Positions 14,784-22,959 are shown, counted from the first letter of the stretch. The stretch: 43,633 nucleotides of DNA from a bacterium (GCA_035703895.1 DASSXJ010000068.1:1-43633); one strand, 5' to 3'. Numbers and translations are program-made. The notes: a model not told the origin generated them from the letters alone.

Positions 14784-16025
14784 CTACGGGTGCGCCGGGG
14801 GGTTGTCGCGCGAGTAGACCGGCTGCTTGAGGTACTCCTCGGGGCTGAACGTCCAGAACTGCGAGACGTTCGGGTACGTGAAGATCACGGTGTTTTGCGG
14901 CTGCCCGTTGACGATGTCGACGCGGCGGATGTAGATGTTCTCGATCGGATTGCCCCAGCCGTCGAGCCGGAGCGGGCTCCGGGGGGCGTCGGGGAGCACG
15001 ACCCTCCGCACCGCGGCGACGAACGCGCTCCGGTTCTCCACACGGCCGCCGACGGCCTCGAGCCCTTTCTGCAAAAACTGGACGGTCGTATACGTGGCCT
15101 CCGAATAGTAGGACGGTACCCGATTATAGGTACGGGTGTAGAGGCGCACGAAATCGCGATTCGCCGGCGTGTTGAGCGCCGCGCTGTAGTGGAGCGCGGT
15201 CACGACCCCTTTCGCCAGATCGCCCTCCTGGAAGAGGATGGATTCGTCTGTGAGAGTCCCGCCGCCGAGGAGCGGGATGCGGCCCGCGAGGCCAAACTCC
15301 CGATATTGCTCGAGGAACCGGAGGGCATCCCCGCCGCTGAACTCCGCGTAAACGGCGTCGATGTCCCTGGGGATGCGCCCGAGGTACGGACTGTAATCGG
15401 GGGCGCTGAGAGGCGGCCATAGGTGCGTGATCACGCGGCCCCCGTTCAACTCGAACGTCCGCTGGAACCCGCCGACCGACTCATACCCGAAGGCGAAGTC
15501 GTTTGCGATGGCCACCATCCGGCGGAAGTGGAGCGTCTTGGCCGCGTACTCGCCGAGCGGATGGTTGGGCTGGCTGCTCGTCCACCCGGTCCTCACGATC
15601 CAGGGGGTACGGTTGCGCTGGGTGAGGTCGTCCGAGGCTACGACGGGGTAGATCGCCAGGATCTTCTGCTCGTTGATGTAGTCGCGCAGAGCATAGCCCG
15701 AGTTGGCGGAAATCGGGCCCATGAGCAGGTCGACCCTATCGAGCTCCACCAGTTTGCGCGCCTTGGTAAGTGCCCCGGACGGCGTTCCTCCGTCGTCCTC
15801 GACGACGACTTGGATCTCGCGGCCCGCCATCCGGTGGTTGACCTGGTCGAGGCCGAGCGTTAGTCCGTTCACCAAGTCCCGCCCGTTCTGCGCCACGCGG
15901 CCCGTCAGCGTCACGATGAGCCCGATCTTGATCGGCGCCTGCTGGGCGGCGGCCATCCCGGCCCCACCGGCAAGCGCCGCCGGGAGCCCTGCCGCGAGGA
16001 GTCCGAGGAAACTCCGCCGTCGCAT
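14784..16025 (-). CDS. ABC transporter substrate-binding protein, branched-chain amino-acid type, Tat-exported
   Basis: 413 residues of the Peripla_BP_6 (LivJ-like) family: KIGLIVTLTGRVAQNGRDLV at the start of the mature part, DDGGTPSGALTKARKLVE, LLMGPISANSGYALRDYI, and the hinge region FAFGYESVGGF. The N-terminus MRRRSFLGLLAAG has the twin-arginine pattern, so export is probably by Tat. I prefer the ATG at 16025 (GGGGTGAGGG upstream) to the GTG at 16037. Such proteins bind amino acids, amides or aromatic acids for Liv-type importers, yet no permease or ATPase is adjacent. Between an amidohydrolase and a VOC gene, its ligand may be the compound these enzymes degrade. Confidence 0.87.
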   Translation of the reverse strand: MRRRSFLGLLAAGLPAALAGGAGMAAAQQAPIKIGLIVTLTGRVAQNGRDLVNGLTLGLDQVNHRMAGREIQVVVEDDGGTPSGALTKARKLVELDRVDLLMGPISANSGYALRDYINEQKILAIYPVVASDDLTQRNRTPWIVRTGWTSSQPNHPLGEYAAKTLHFRRMVAIANDFAFGYESVGGFQRTFELNGGRVITHLWPPLSAPDYSPYLGRIPRDIDAVYAEFSGGDALRFLEQYREFGLAGRIPLLGGGTLTDESILFQEGDLAKGVVTALHYSAALNTPANRDFVRLYTRTYNRVPSYYSEATYTTVQFLQKGLEAVGGRVENRSAFVAAVRRVVLPDAPRSPLRLDGWGNPIENIYIRRVDIVNGQPQNTVIFTYPNVSQFWTFSPEEYLKQPVYSRDNPPAHP

Positions 16026-16106
16026 CGCCGCCCTCACCCCCCTGCTGTGGTTCCGGCCTTCTTCTGGGCGACGAACGTCCCACCCTTCGCGCGGCGCCCG
16101 GGGGCG

Positions 16107-17042
16107 CTAGGCTTCGCCGATCCGGAACAACGCCGCGGCGTTGCCGTGCCCGATCGTCTGCCGGTCGGCCGGTGCGACGCCCGCGGCATCCAGCGTGGCC
16201 AGCGGTGTCGGATCCCCCATGTCGAAGGGGATGTCCGTCCCCAACAGCACGCGATCCGCGCCCACCAGATCGATCAAGTAGCGCAGCGCTTCGGGGGAGT
16301 GGACGACCGTGTCGTAGTAAAAGGCGCGCAGGTAGGCGCGGGGCGCTTTTGCCGTCCCGCGGCACTCGGGCCGCACCGCGTGCCCGCGGTCGAAGCGGCC
16401 GAACTGGTACGGCCAGTACCCGCCGCCGTGGGCGAGAATCAGGACCAGGTCGGGATGGCGGTCCAGCACGCCGCCGAAGATCAGCTGGGCCGCCGCGAGC
16501 GTCGTGTCGAGCGGGTTGGCCACCAGGTTGTGCAGGTAGAAGGACTCGACGCGTGGCGTGGGGATCGTGTACGCCGGGTGAAAGAAGACGGGCGCCCGGG
16601 CCTCCTCGCACGCGGCCCAGAACGGCTCGACGGTCGGGTCGGACAGCTCGCGTCCGCGCGCGTTGGTCCCGATCTCAACCCCAAGGAGCCCATGCCCAAG
16701 CGCCCACTGAAGTTCCGCCGCGGCCGCGCGGCCGTCCTGAAGCGGCACCGTCGCGAGGGCGGGGCGGCCGGCCATCGCGGTGTTCATGAGACGCGCCCAC
16801 TGCGCGCCGCGTTCGCCATCCAGCCCATACCCAAACAGGTCGATCCACGGTGAGACGATCTGGAAGTCGCAGCCCGCGGGCGGCCGGGGGGCGAACAGGC
16901 CGGGCTGGATCGGCCGGCTGATCTCCCCCGACGCGAACTCCACACGGTTATCGGGACGCAGGTGCACTCCGACCCGCTCCCCGTCCGCGGCGATCCGGTC
17001 GCGCAGTTCGGGCGGGACCTGATGGGCGTGCGCGTCGATCAT
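16107..17042 (-). CDS. Amidohydrolase-2 family metal enzyme (ACMSD-like)
   Basis: 311 residues with a TIM-barrel amidohydrolase pattern: MIDAHAHQVPPEL gives the first HxH metal pair, VFFHPAY the third His, LILAHGGGYWPYQ the fourth, and LLGTDIPFDMG the catalytic Asp. The HGGG and GTD motifs, and the length, are those of the amidohydrolase-2 group, which includes decarboxylases of aminocarboxymuconate or hydroxybenzoates and various hydrolases. It starts with ATG 18 bp after the SRPBCC stop and is followed 81 bp later by the Tat-type binding protein, so these genes are probably co-transcribed. The substrate is likely a carboxylated ring or lactone, by family only. Confidence 0.83.
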   Translation of the reverse strand: MIDAHAHQVPPELRDRIAADGERVGVHLRPDNRVEFASGEISRPIQPGLFAPRPPAGCDFQIVSPWIDLFGYGLDGERGAQWARLMNTAMAGRPALATVPLQDGRAAAAELQWALGHGLLGVEIGTNARGRELSDPTVEPFWAACEEARAPVFFHPAYTIPTPRVESFYLHNLVANPLDTTLAAAQLIFGGVLDRHPDLVLILAHGGGYWPYQFGRFDRGHAVRPECRGTAKAPRAYLRAFYYDTVVHSPEALRYLIDLVGADRVLLGTDIPFDMGDPTPLATLDAAGVAPADRQTIGHGNAAALFRIGEA

Positions 17043-17060
17043 CGAGCCCTCCGCGACCGC

Positions 17061-17450
17061 TTACTTCTCGAGCATCGCCTTCATCGGCTGCCAGTAGTGT
17101 GTTCTCCAGCCCGACGTTTTGTCTCTGACGTCGTCGTCCGGTACGCCCTCCTGGGTAAACGTCAGGCGCGTTCCGGTCTTCGTCTTGGCCAGGGCGTAGG
17201 TCACCGTCGAGTAATGGTACTGCGGCCATCCCTTCGATCGCCAAAACTGGACAATTTTCTTGCCGGGGACCAGCTCGAGGTTCACGCCGTTGATGTAGGA
17301 TCCATAGGCGGTAAACCTGCCCCCCGGTCTGCGGCTGATCTGCGCAGGCGCACCGCTGAAGGCGGCGTGCTTGCGGGAATCCATCAGGGCCTCATAGACC
17401 GCGCGTGGGCTCGCCTTGATCGTCACCGACTGGCGGATCGTCTTCGCCAT
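17061..17450 (-). CDS. SRPBCC family protein (AHSA1-like)
   Basis: 129 residues, MAKTIRQSVTIKASPRAVYE followed by ALMDSRKHAAFSG, GGRFTAYGSYINGVNLELVP, and LTFTQEGVPDD near the end: the helix-grip (START-like) fold of activator-of-Hsp90 and polyketide-cyclase relatives. The ATG at 17450 has GGGGAGGGGAAGC just upstream, which decides against the longer frame from 17597. That longer frame is what remains of a second, damaged SRPBCC gene. Its role is unknown; such proteins bind small hydrophobic ligands or partner proteins. Confidence 0.82.
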   Translation of the reverse strand: MAKTIRQSVTIKASPRAVYEALMDSRKHAAFSGAPAQISRRPGGRFTAYGSYINGVNLELVPGKKIVQFWRSKGWPQYHYSTVTYALAKTKTGTRLTFTQEGVPDDDVRDKTSGWRTHYWQPMKAMLEK

Positions 17451-17465
17451 CGCTTCCCCTCCCCT

Positions 17466-17597
17466 GCCGATCCACCGACCTTCGAGTCGGTCGTGCTGTC
17501 GTCCGTCCACCAACCGCGGAGGCCCTCTTCTCTGGCGATCGCCCGGAACACCTGCTCTGGAGACGCCTCGATCTCGATCGTGCTGCGTGTCCGCCAT
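17466..17597 (-). pseudogene. N-terminal remnant of a second SRPBCC gene, frameshifted
   Basis: After GAGAGGAGG and an ATG at 17597 the frame reads MADTQ. One base out of frame the sequence continues STIEIEASPEQVFRAIAREE and GLRGWWTDDSTTD, a typical SRPBCC start. The match breaks off after about 45 residues, just at the ribosome site of the intact SRPBCC gene. It thus has its own ribosome site and start but a frameshift in codon 6 and a lost body. The tail-less copy sits in tandem with the intact gene. Confidence 0.6.
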
Positions 17598-17668
17598 CGC
17601 GAACCTCCTCTCGCATCTTGGGCCGGGCCCAGGGGAGGATCACCGCCTGACGGTGTCACGCGAACACG

Positions 17669-18211
17669 TTACCTGCCGTCCCCCTCCTTTCCGTACCGCT
17701 CCAAGAGCGTCCGCCGCGTCATCCAGATCTGGCGCAGCTCTTTGCGGTTGCCCTCGGCGAGACGGGCGCGGCCGGCGGGGTGATAGCGCATAAGCAGGAA
17801 CCGCTCCCACCATGTCAACCACCACCGGGTGAAGGCGGGCAGCGGCCGGTGCTCGAACCCCGCGAGCCGCGCCTCTTCCCAAAACAAACTGGGACCCCCC
17901 ACGATTTCGATCGCCTGGTAGTCCGGCCGCGTGCGGACGTCTCGGGCCAACGCGGGAAGCGCGCGGAAGACCTCACGCCGGTAGCGGAGCCCGCCCCGGC
18001 CTCCTTCGTGCAGGACGGCAGCGCGCCGGTTGTCGACATGGATCTCCCCCGCGAGCGCGCCCCGCTTCACCACCGTGCCGTCCGCGAAGGTCAGCGCCGG
18101 TCCACGGTACCGGATCAGCCCCAGCCGGATGATATACCCACCTTCGCCAATTGGGCGGATGTCGTAGCGCCGCTCGAACCACTGCTCGAGGCGATCGAAG
18201 AGTCCCGTCAC
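17669..18211 (-). CDS. YkoP-like protein of unknown function
   Basis: 180 residues from a GTG that overlaps the permease stop (GTGA). Pattern: TGLFDRLEQWFERRYDIRPI, then YIIRLGLIRYRGPALTFADG, IHVDNRRAAVL, and WERFLLMRYHPAGRARLAEG with IWMTRRTLLERYG at the end. I recognise this arrangement from proteins resembling B. subtilis YkoP, whose function is not known to me. It has no membrane helix or signal. The coupling to the ABC permease gene is the only functional hint. The longer frame running up to 19396 is a shadow of the permease genes. Confidence 0.55.
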   Translation of the reverse strand: MTGLFDRLEQWFERRYDIRPIGEGGYIIRLGLIRYRGPALTFADGTVVKRGALAGEIHVDNRRAAVLHEGGRGGLRYRREVFRALPALARDVRTRPDYQAIEIVGGPSLFWEEARLAGFEHRPLPAFTRWWLTWWERFLLMRYHPAGRARLAEGNRKELRQIWMTRRTLLERYGKEGDGR

Positions 18212-19050
18212 AGCACCGGCTCCTTGCCCGCCACGCGACGGAGCTGAGGATCGAGCGCGTCTCGCAGCCCGTCGCCGAGCAGATTGATCCCCAGCACCGT
18301 CAACGCGAGCGCCAGACCGGGGAACACCGCCATCCATGGCGCGATCGCGAGCGCTCGCGTCGCCTCCAGCATCATCCGCCCCCACGATGGCACGGGGGGC
18401 TGCGTGCCCACCCCAAGGTAGCTCAGCGAGGCCTCGCTCAGGACGGCCCCACTGAACGTCGTGGTCGCTTGAATCACGAGCAGCGGCGCGATCTGCGGCA
18501 TGATGTGGCGCATCAACACACGGCCCTCCGTCGCGCCGAGGCCGCGGGCGGCCGTCACGAATTCGCGACCCTCGATGGACAATGCCTGCGCCCGTGTCTG
18601 CCGCCAGAACACCGGCACGAGCACGATGCCGATCGCGATCATCGCCGGAACCGCGCCGGACCCAAGCACGGCCACGATCGCGAGGGCCAGCAGGATCGCG
18701 GGAAACGCCATCAACCCGTCCATCAGCCGGCCGAGGAGGCGACCCCACCAACCCCGCCACCGCGCGGCGACGAGGGCGAGCGAGACGCCGGCAGAGAGTC
18801 CGATCCCGACGGCCACAAGCCCGACCTGGAACGCGACCACCCCGCCGCCGAGCACGCGAAAGAAGAGGTCGCGGCCCAGGTCGTCGGTCCCGAAGGGATG
18901 GTCCGCAGTGGGCGGCTGGAGGCGGATCTCCACCGCCACCCGTGTCTCCGCTCCCCGGGCCCACATCGCCGCGTAGAGGACGCCGGCGATGACGACCGCG
19001 AGCAGCGCCATCCCGACGGCAAGCGGCCGGTTCGCCCGACGGGACCTCAT
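18208..19050 (-). CDS. ABC transporter permease, DppC type
   Basis: 280 residues with an N-terminal membrane helix (10-32), the family motif HPFGTDDLGRDLFFRVLGGG, then five more hydrophobic segments. The cytoplasmic EAA-like loop is AARGLGATEGRVLMRHIMPQ, which docks the ATPase. The C-terminal GDGLRDALDPQL is standard for DppC/OppC. Its ATG overlaps the DppB stop (ATGA). With DppB it forms the membrane channel of the importer fed by the binding protein at 19991-21499. No ATPase gene follows: the next gene is the YkoP-like one. Confidence 0.9.
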   Translation of the reverse strand: MRSRRANRPLAVGMALLAVVIAGVLYAAMWARGAETRVAVEIRLQPPTADHPFGTDDLGRDLFFRVLGGGVVAFQVGLVAVGIGLSAGVSLALVAARWRGWWGRLLGRLMDGLMAFPAILLALAIVAVLGSGAVPAMIAIGIVLVPVFWRQTRAQALSIEGREFVTAARGLGATEGRVLMRHIMPQIAPLLVIQATTTFSGAVLSEASLSYLGVGTQPPVPSWGRMMLEATRALAIAPWMAVFPGLALALTVLGINLLGDGLRDALDPQLRRVAGKEPVL

Positions 19051-19982
19051 GCGGCGCCGACGCGGGGATCGACGACGCTGTAGAGGAGGTCCACGACGGT
19101 GTTGAGCGCGGAGACGAGCAGCGCGAGCACGACGACCGCCCCCTGGACGATCGGAAGGTCTCGCGCATAGATCCCCTGGAGCACCAACCGCCCGAGTCCC
19201 GGAAGCCCAAAGACCTGCTCGACCACGATCGCGCCGCCGAGCAGGTAGCCGAACTGCAGCCCCGCGATCGTGAGGACCGGGATGAGCGCGTTCCGGAGCA
19301 CGTGGCCGAGAAGGACCGCCCGCTCGGCGAGCCCTTTGCCCCGCGCGGTCCGCACGTAGTCGTGGGCCAGCTCCTCGAGGACCGCGCCCCGCACAAAGCG
19401 CATCAGCTGCGCGGCGCGCGCCACGCCGAGCGTCACCGCCGGGAGCAGTAAATGCGCAGCCCACGCTCCAACGCCGGCGGCGAGAGGCGCGTACCCCTGC
19501 AACGGCAGCCATCCCAGGGTCACGCTGAAGAGGAGCAGGAGGAGGATGCCGACCCAGAAGTTGGGGACGGCCAGGCCGGCCTGGGTGGCCGCCAGCACGC
19601 CGAGATCGAGGAGGGACCACGCCCGCACCGCCGCCAGCAGGCCGAGGGGCAGCGCGACCGCGACCGTCACCACCATCGCCGCGAGCGCGAGCGACAGCGT
19701 CACCGGGAGGCGCTCGGCGATCAGCGTGGCGACCGGCGCGTGGTAGCGGATCGACTCGCCGAGCTGTCCCCGAGCGAGTCCGCTCAGCCAGGCCGCATAC
19801 TGCACCCAGATCGGCCGGTCCTCCCCCAAGGCATGCCGGAGCGCCTGGAGCTGCGCGGGCGGCGCTTCGAGCCCGAGCATGAGCGCGGCCGGATCTCCCG
19901 GGATGATGCGGATCAGCACGAAGACAATGGTCGCGGTCACCACGACCGTGGGGACGATGGCGAGAGCCCGGGCGGCGCGCAT
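19047..19982 (-). CDS. ABC transporter permease, DppB type
   Basis: 311 residues. First helix TVVVTATIVFVLIRIIPGDP, then GEDRPIWVQYAAWLSGLARG (the family's periplasmic loop), five more helices, and the EAA-type loop RTARGKGLAERAVLLGHVLRN. The end YSVVDPRVGAA is typical of DppB/OppB. It starts 8 bp after the binding-protein stop and overlaps the DppC start. Inner-membrane half-channel of the peptide-type importer. Substrate follows the binding protein and is unknown. Confidence 0.9.
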   Translation of the reverse strand: MRAARALAIVPTVVVTATIVFVLIRIIPGDPAALMLGLEAPPAQLQALRHALGEDRPIWVQYAAWLSGLARGQLGESIRYHAPVATLIAERLPVTLSLALAAMVVTVAVALPLGLLAAVRAWSLLDLGVLAATQAGLAVPNFWVGILLLLLFSVTLGWLPLQGYAPLAAGVGAWAAHLLLPAVTLGVARAAQLMRFVRGAVLEELAHDYVRTARGKGLAERAVLLGHVLRNALIPVLTIAGLQFGYLLGGAIVVEQVFGLPGLGRLVLQGIYARDLPIVQGAVVVLALLVSALNTVVDLLYSVVDPRVGAA

Positions 19983-19990
19983 CGCGCGCG

Positions 19991-21499
19991 CTATTTCGCG
20001 GCGGTCCGCAGATCGTAGGTGTCGATCGCGTACATTTCCTTCACGTTCTGAACGCCCTTGCGCATCGCCAGCCGATCTTCAGGGTCGCCCAGGAACACCA
20101 TCATCGCGTCCTCGGTCATGAGACGGAGCACTTCGGCATAGGTTCGCTTGCGCAGATCGGCCCTGAGGGTGAACCGCCCGGCGTCGACCAGCGCGACGAC
20201 CCTGGCGTTGGTGTAGCTCACGTAATTGGTCGCGGGATTGCCGAAACCCGCCAGCCGGCCGTCGGGGTCGAGCTTCCCGGTGTGCCCGATGATCGTCAGG
20301 TCGTAATCGTGCGCGCCTGTGAAGATCCGCGTCAGCCAGAATCCGAACTCCACCACGCGGATCTTGGCTTGAATGCCGACCTGCGCCAGCATCGCCTGGA
20401 CGAGCTCACCGGCTTTGATGTGGGTCGCGTAGGGCTGCGGGAGGGCGAGGTCGGCGGTGAACCCCGATGCGAGGCCCGCCTCGGCCAGCAGCTCCTTGGC
20501 CTTCGCCGGATTATAGGGGTACGGGTCGCCGAGATCGACATAGTACGGACTCTGCGCATCCATGAAGACCGCCACGGGCGTCGAGCCGGCGCCGTACGCG
20601 GTCTTGAGCACCGCTCTGCGGTCGATCGCGTACCAGAGGGCCCGCCGCACCCGGACGTCGGTGAACGGTTTGCGGGTGTTGTTGATCGCGACCACGTTTA
20701 CGGTCGCGTTCTGCCGCGGCCGGATCGAGACGCGGGGGTCCCGCTCGAGCCGGGGCACGTCGAGCGGATCGACGCTGTCGACGACGTCGAACTCGCCGGT
20801 CAGCAGGCCGGCGGTCTTGACCGGGCCCTCCGACACGAATCGGAAGGTGACACCCTCCAGCGCCGGCCGTCCGTGCATGAAGTACGCGTCGAACCGCCCG
20901 AGCCGGAGGAAGCTGTCACGCGACCATTCCTCGATCTTGAACGGACCGGTGCCGATCGGGGTCTTGCCGAAATCCGTGCCGGAGGCGATCGCATCCTTGG
21001 GGAGAATCGCCCCCCACCCCTGCCCCAGCGCGGCCAGAAACGGCGCGAACGGCTGCTTGAGCACGAACCGGACGGTAGCCGCATCCACCGGCTCTACCCG
21101 GTCGATCGCGGCAAAGTCATTCCGCTTGGGCGACCCGAGCGCGGGGTCAAGGATCCGGGTAAACGTCGCGACGACGTCCTGGGCGTCGAGGGGCTTCCCA
21201 TTGTGAAAGCGGACGCCGGGCTTGAGCTTGAACGTCCACTCCTTGCCGTCCGGCGCCATCGTCCACGAGGCGGCCAGGTCGGACACCAGGACCCCGCGGT
21301 CGTCGGGTTCGACCAGGGTATCGTACAGGCTCTTCATCACCTGGAAGGCCAGCGTCGCGGAGGTTCGCTGGGGATCGAGAGTGTCCGGACCCCCGGAGAT
21401 CGCGAACGTGAGCCGGCCGCCCAGGCTCTCCGCGGGCTGCGGGGAGAGCGCGGCGGCGCAGGCCGCCGCCAGGACGAGGGCGACCAGGCGTCCTATCAT
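19991..21499 (-). CDS. Peptide/nickel-type ABC transporter substrate-binding protein
   Basis: 502 residues: signal peptide MIGRLVALVLAAACAAALSP, then FAISGGPDTLDPQRTSATLA and SDLAASWTMAPDGKEWTFKL, the usual SBP_bac_5 front, FHNGKPLDAQDVVATFTRIL and GTGPFKIEEWSRD in the middle. The ATG at 21499 overlaps the stop of the MTH1187-type gene (ATGA), with GAAGGAGAG upstream, so translation is coupled to a putative thiamine-binding protein. The permeases follow directly. This raises the chance that the ligand is thiamine, a precursor or another cofactor rather than a peptide, but family membership alone does not show it. Confidence 0.9.
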   Translation of the reverse strand: MIGRLVALVLAAACAAALSPQPAESLGGRLTFAISGGPDTLDPQRTSATLAFQVMKSLYDTLVEPDDRGVLVSDLAASWTMAPDGKEWTFKLKPGVRFHNGKPLDAQDVVATFTRILDPALGSPKRNDFAAIDRVEPVDAATVRFVLKQPFAPFLAALGQGWGAILPKDAIASGTDFGKTPIGTGPFKIEEWSRDSFLRLGRFDAYFMHGRPALEGVTFRFVSEGPVKTAGLLTGEFDVVDSVDPLDVPRLERDPRVSIRPRQNATVNVVAINNTRKPFTDVRVRRALWYAIDRRAVLKTAYGAGSTPVAVFMDAQSPYYVDLGDPYPYNPAKAKELLAEAGLASGFTADLALPQPYATHIKAGELVQAMLAQVGIQAKIRVVEFGFWLTRIFTGAHDYDLTIIGHTGKLDPDGRLAGFGNPATNYVSYTNARVVALVDAGRFTLRADLRKRTYAEVLRLMTEDAMMVFLGDPEDRLAMRKGVQNVKEMYAIDTYDLRTAAK

Positions 21500-21801
21500 G
21501 GCCGCTGTATTCTCTCCTTCACAGAACGGACCTTTCCTTCTATAGAAGACGGGGTGTCGCGGCGGTCGTCGATCTTCATCACGGTGGAGATCCGCCGGGC
21601 CCCCCGGGCAAAGCACGCCTGGTGGATTTGCGGGACGAGGCGGAGGAGCGGCTCGAGCTCCCCCTCGACCTCCGTGTGCATCGCGTTGAGGCGGTACGAC
21701 AGGCCGCTCCGCTCGATGACCCGCACAGCCTCCGCCACGTACTCACCGACGCTGGGAGATCCCGTCCCGATGGGGGTGACGCTGATCGCAAGGATCGCCA
21801 C
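21496..21801 (-). CDS. MTH1187 family thiamine-binding protein (DUF77)
   Basis: 101 residues from a GTG with GGAGGG upstream: MAILAISVTPIGTGSPSVGE, then LSYRLNAMHTEVEGELEPLL and RISTVMKIDDRRD. This is the ferredoxin-like MTH1187/YqgV fold; the family's solved members bind thiamine-like compounds and YkoF is a relative with two such domains. The stop overlaps the start of the binding protein, and the gene follows the VOC stop by 22 bp. The coupling suggests a sensor or carrier for the compound moved by the ABC importer. Confidence 0.83.
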   Translation of the reverse strand: MAILAISVTPIGTGSPSVGEYVAEAVRVIERSGLSYRLNAMHTEVEGELEPLLRLVPQIHQACFARGARRISTVMKIDDRRDTPSSIEGKVRSVKERIQRP

Positions 21802-21823
21802 TGCCGCCCTCCGCCCGAAGGCA

Positions 21824-22321
21824 TTATCCTCGATCGTATGCCTGCTGTAAGGTTTTGATCTCGATTTTCTTCATTTGAAGCATGGCCTTCATGACCCTTC
21901 TCGATTTCTCACCATCTTTGTCGGCCAACAACTCGCCCAAGACAGAGGGAACGACTTGCCATGACAGACCATATTTGTCTTTCAGCCAGCCGCACTGTCC
22001 TTCTTTTCCGCCCTGTGAGAGTTTCTCCCACAACTCGTCCACTTCTTCCTGCGTCCCACAGTTCACCAGAAACGATATGGCCTCAGTGAATTGAAATACC
22101 GGCCCCCCATTGAGCGCCAGAAATTCTTGGCCCTCCAGCTGGAATGTCACGACCATGGCCGTTCCCTTGGGCCTTCCAGAAGCCTGTGCCGCTTCTTCTG
22201 CATAGCGGGAAATGTGTCCAATCTTCGAGTTCTTGAAAATCGACACGTAAAATTTCGCAGCCTCTTCGGCTTTGTCATCGAACCACAAGAACGGGGTGAT
22301 TTTTTGCACCACGCTGGGCAT
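21824..22321 (-). CDS. PhnB-like VOC family protein
   Basis: 165 residues: [55 protein letters not shown], then [15 protein letters not shown], all standard for the PhnB group of VOC proteins. A clear GGAGGAGGAG precedes the ATG at 22321. Its codons are visibly AT-richer (many Lys AAA/AAG, Phe, Ile) than those of neighbouring genes, which suggests a later arrival. Upstream lies a promoter nearly identical to the one before the YCII operon. PhnB-like, YCII and ECF42-type sigma genes often occur together in bacteria, which fits. Its enzymatic role is not known; it may act on a small oxidised or methylated compound. Confidence 0.87.
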   Translation of the reverse strand: MPSVVQKITPFLWFDDKAEEAAKFYVSIFKNSKIGHISRYAEEAAQASGRPKGTAMVVTFQLEGQEFLALNGGPVFQFTEAISFLVNCGTQEEVDELWEKLSQGGKEGQCGWLKDKYGLSWQVVPSVLGELLADKDGEKSRRVMKAMLQMKKIEIKTLQQAYDRG

Positions 22322-22366
22322 GGTTCACGTCTCCTCCTCCGAGATCTCCACGCGCTTTCGTGTATG

Positions 22367-22393
22367 GTCGAGCGGGCCGGCCCGAAATCGACA
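22367..22393 (-). promoter_or_regulatory. ECF42-type promoter of the VOC gene
   Basis: On the minus strand TGTCGA (22393-22388) and CGAC (22370-22367) are separated by 17 nt. The surrounding 30 bp agree at 26 positions with the promoter at 30957-30983, and the four differences are all C/T or A/G changes. The predicted start near 22360 gives a leader of about 40 nt with the VOC ribosome site. This matches the published ECF42 signature as I recall it (TGTCGA and CG[A/T]C). Confidence 0.75.
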
Positions 22394-22450
22394 CGGGGCG
22401 ACCAGTCGGAATGGTCGGGGGGCTCGCCCCGTGTGCAGAGACGCGGGAGG

Positions 22451-22852
22451 TTACATCCGATCGCTCCCGATGAAGTACCTCCTGGCGTGGGCAACGATCT
22501 CTCTGTCGGTCGGATGATCCGCGGTTTCAATACCAACGACTCGGGCTTGGAGCGTCTTGTCGTGGTCTTGGAGATATCTGAAAAATTCGAGCTTCGCCGA
22601 CGACGGACCCACGATGAGCACGGCATCGGTGCCGTCGAGCGATCGCGCGACCTCGTGGAAGAACCTCTTGGCGTCATCGGGATGCTCTCTCGCCTCGCCC
22701 AGCCCCTTGGGATGCCGATGGATAAGGTGCTGCGGAGACAGGATCGTTGTTTCGTCGATGGCCTCTGGCTGCACGTGGCCGACCGTCTCCCGTCGAACGT
22801 GGAAGACGCGAGCTTCCGTGTGATCGATCCAGACGACTGCGTGCGTAGCCAT
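22451..22852 (-). CDS. Translational-machinery/BaeRF-like protein
   Basis: 133 residues from ATG 22852 (GGAGGG 7 nt upstream): MATHAVVWIDHTEARVFHV, then HLIHRHPKGLGEAREH, DAKRFFHEVARSLDG, AVLIVGPSSAKLEFFRYL and ADHPTDREIVAHARRYF. This is the pattern of short proteins annotated as translational machinery protein, related to the bacterial archaeo-eukaryotic release factor (BaeRF) superfamily, with a Gly-Pro-x-x-x-Lys region comparable to the eRF1 middle domain. Its role is unproved; ribosome-related stress is suspected for the superfamily. It is divergent from pyruvate kinase. Confidence 0.6.
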   Translation of the reverse strand: MATHAVVWIDHTEARVFHVRRETVGHVQPEAIDETTILSPQHLIHRHPKGLGEAREHPDDAKRFFHEVARSLDGTDAVLIVGPSSAKLEFFRYLQDHDKTLQARVVGIETADHPTDREIVAHARRYFIGSDRM

Positions 22853-22959
22853 GATGGGACCCTCCGCGACACGGCGTGCGCAACCCGGCTGGCTTAAATC
22901 TAGCACACGCCAACACCGCACGCGGCATCTGAAGTATGATGTGACACAGGAGGACGCTC

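Noticed and set aside
17669-19396. 575-residue minus-strand frame as a fusion of permease and YkoP-like protein
   Set aside because: Its upper two thirds are the wrong frame of the DppC gene; the GTG at 18211 overlapping the DppC stop is the natural start.
20282-21850. 522-residue plus-strand frame antisense to the binding protein
   Set aside because: Long but with shadow composition; the minus-strand gene has signal peptide, motifs and coupled neighbours.
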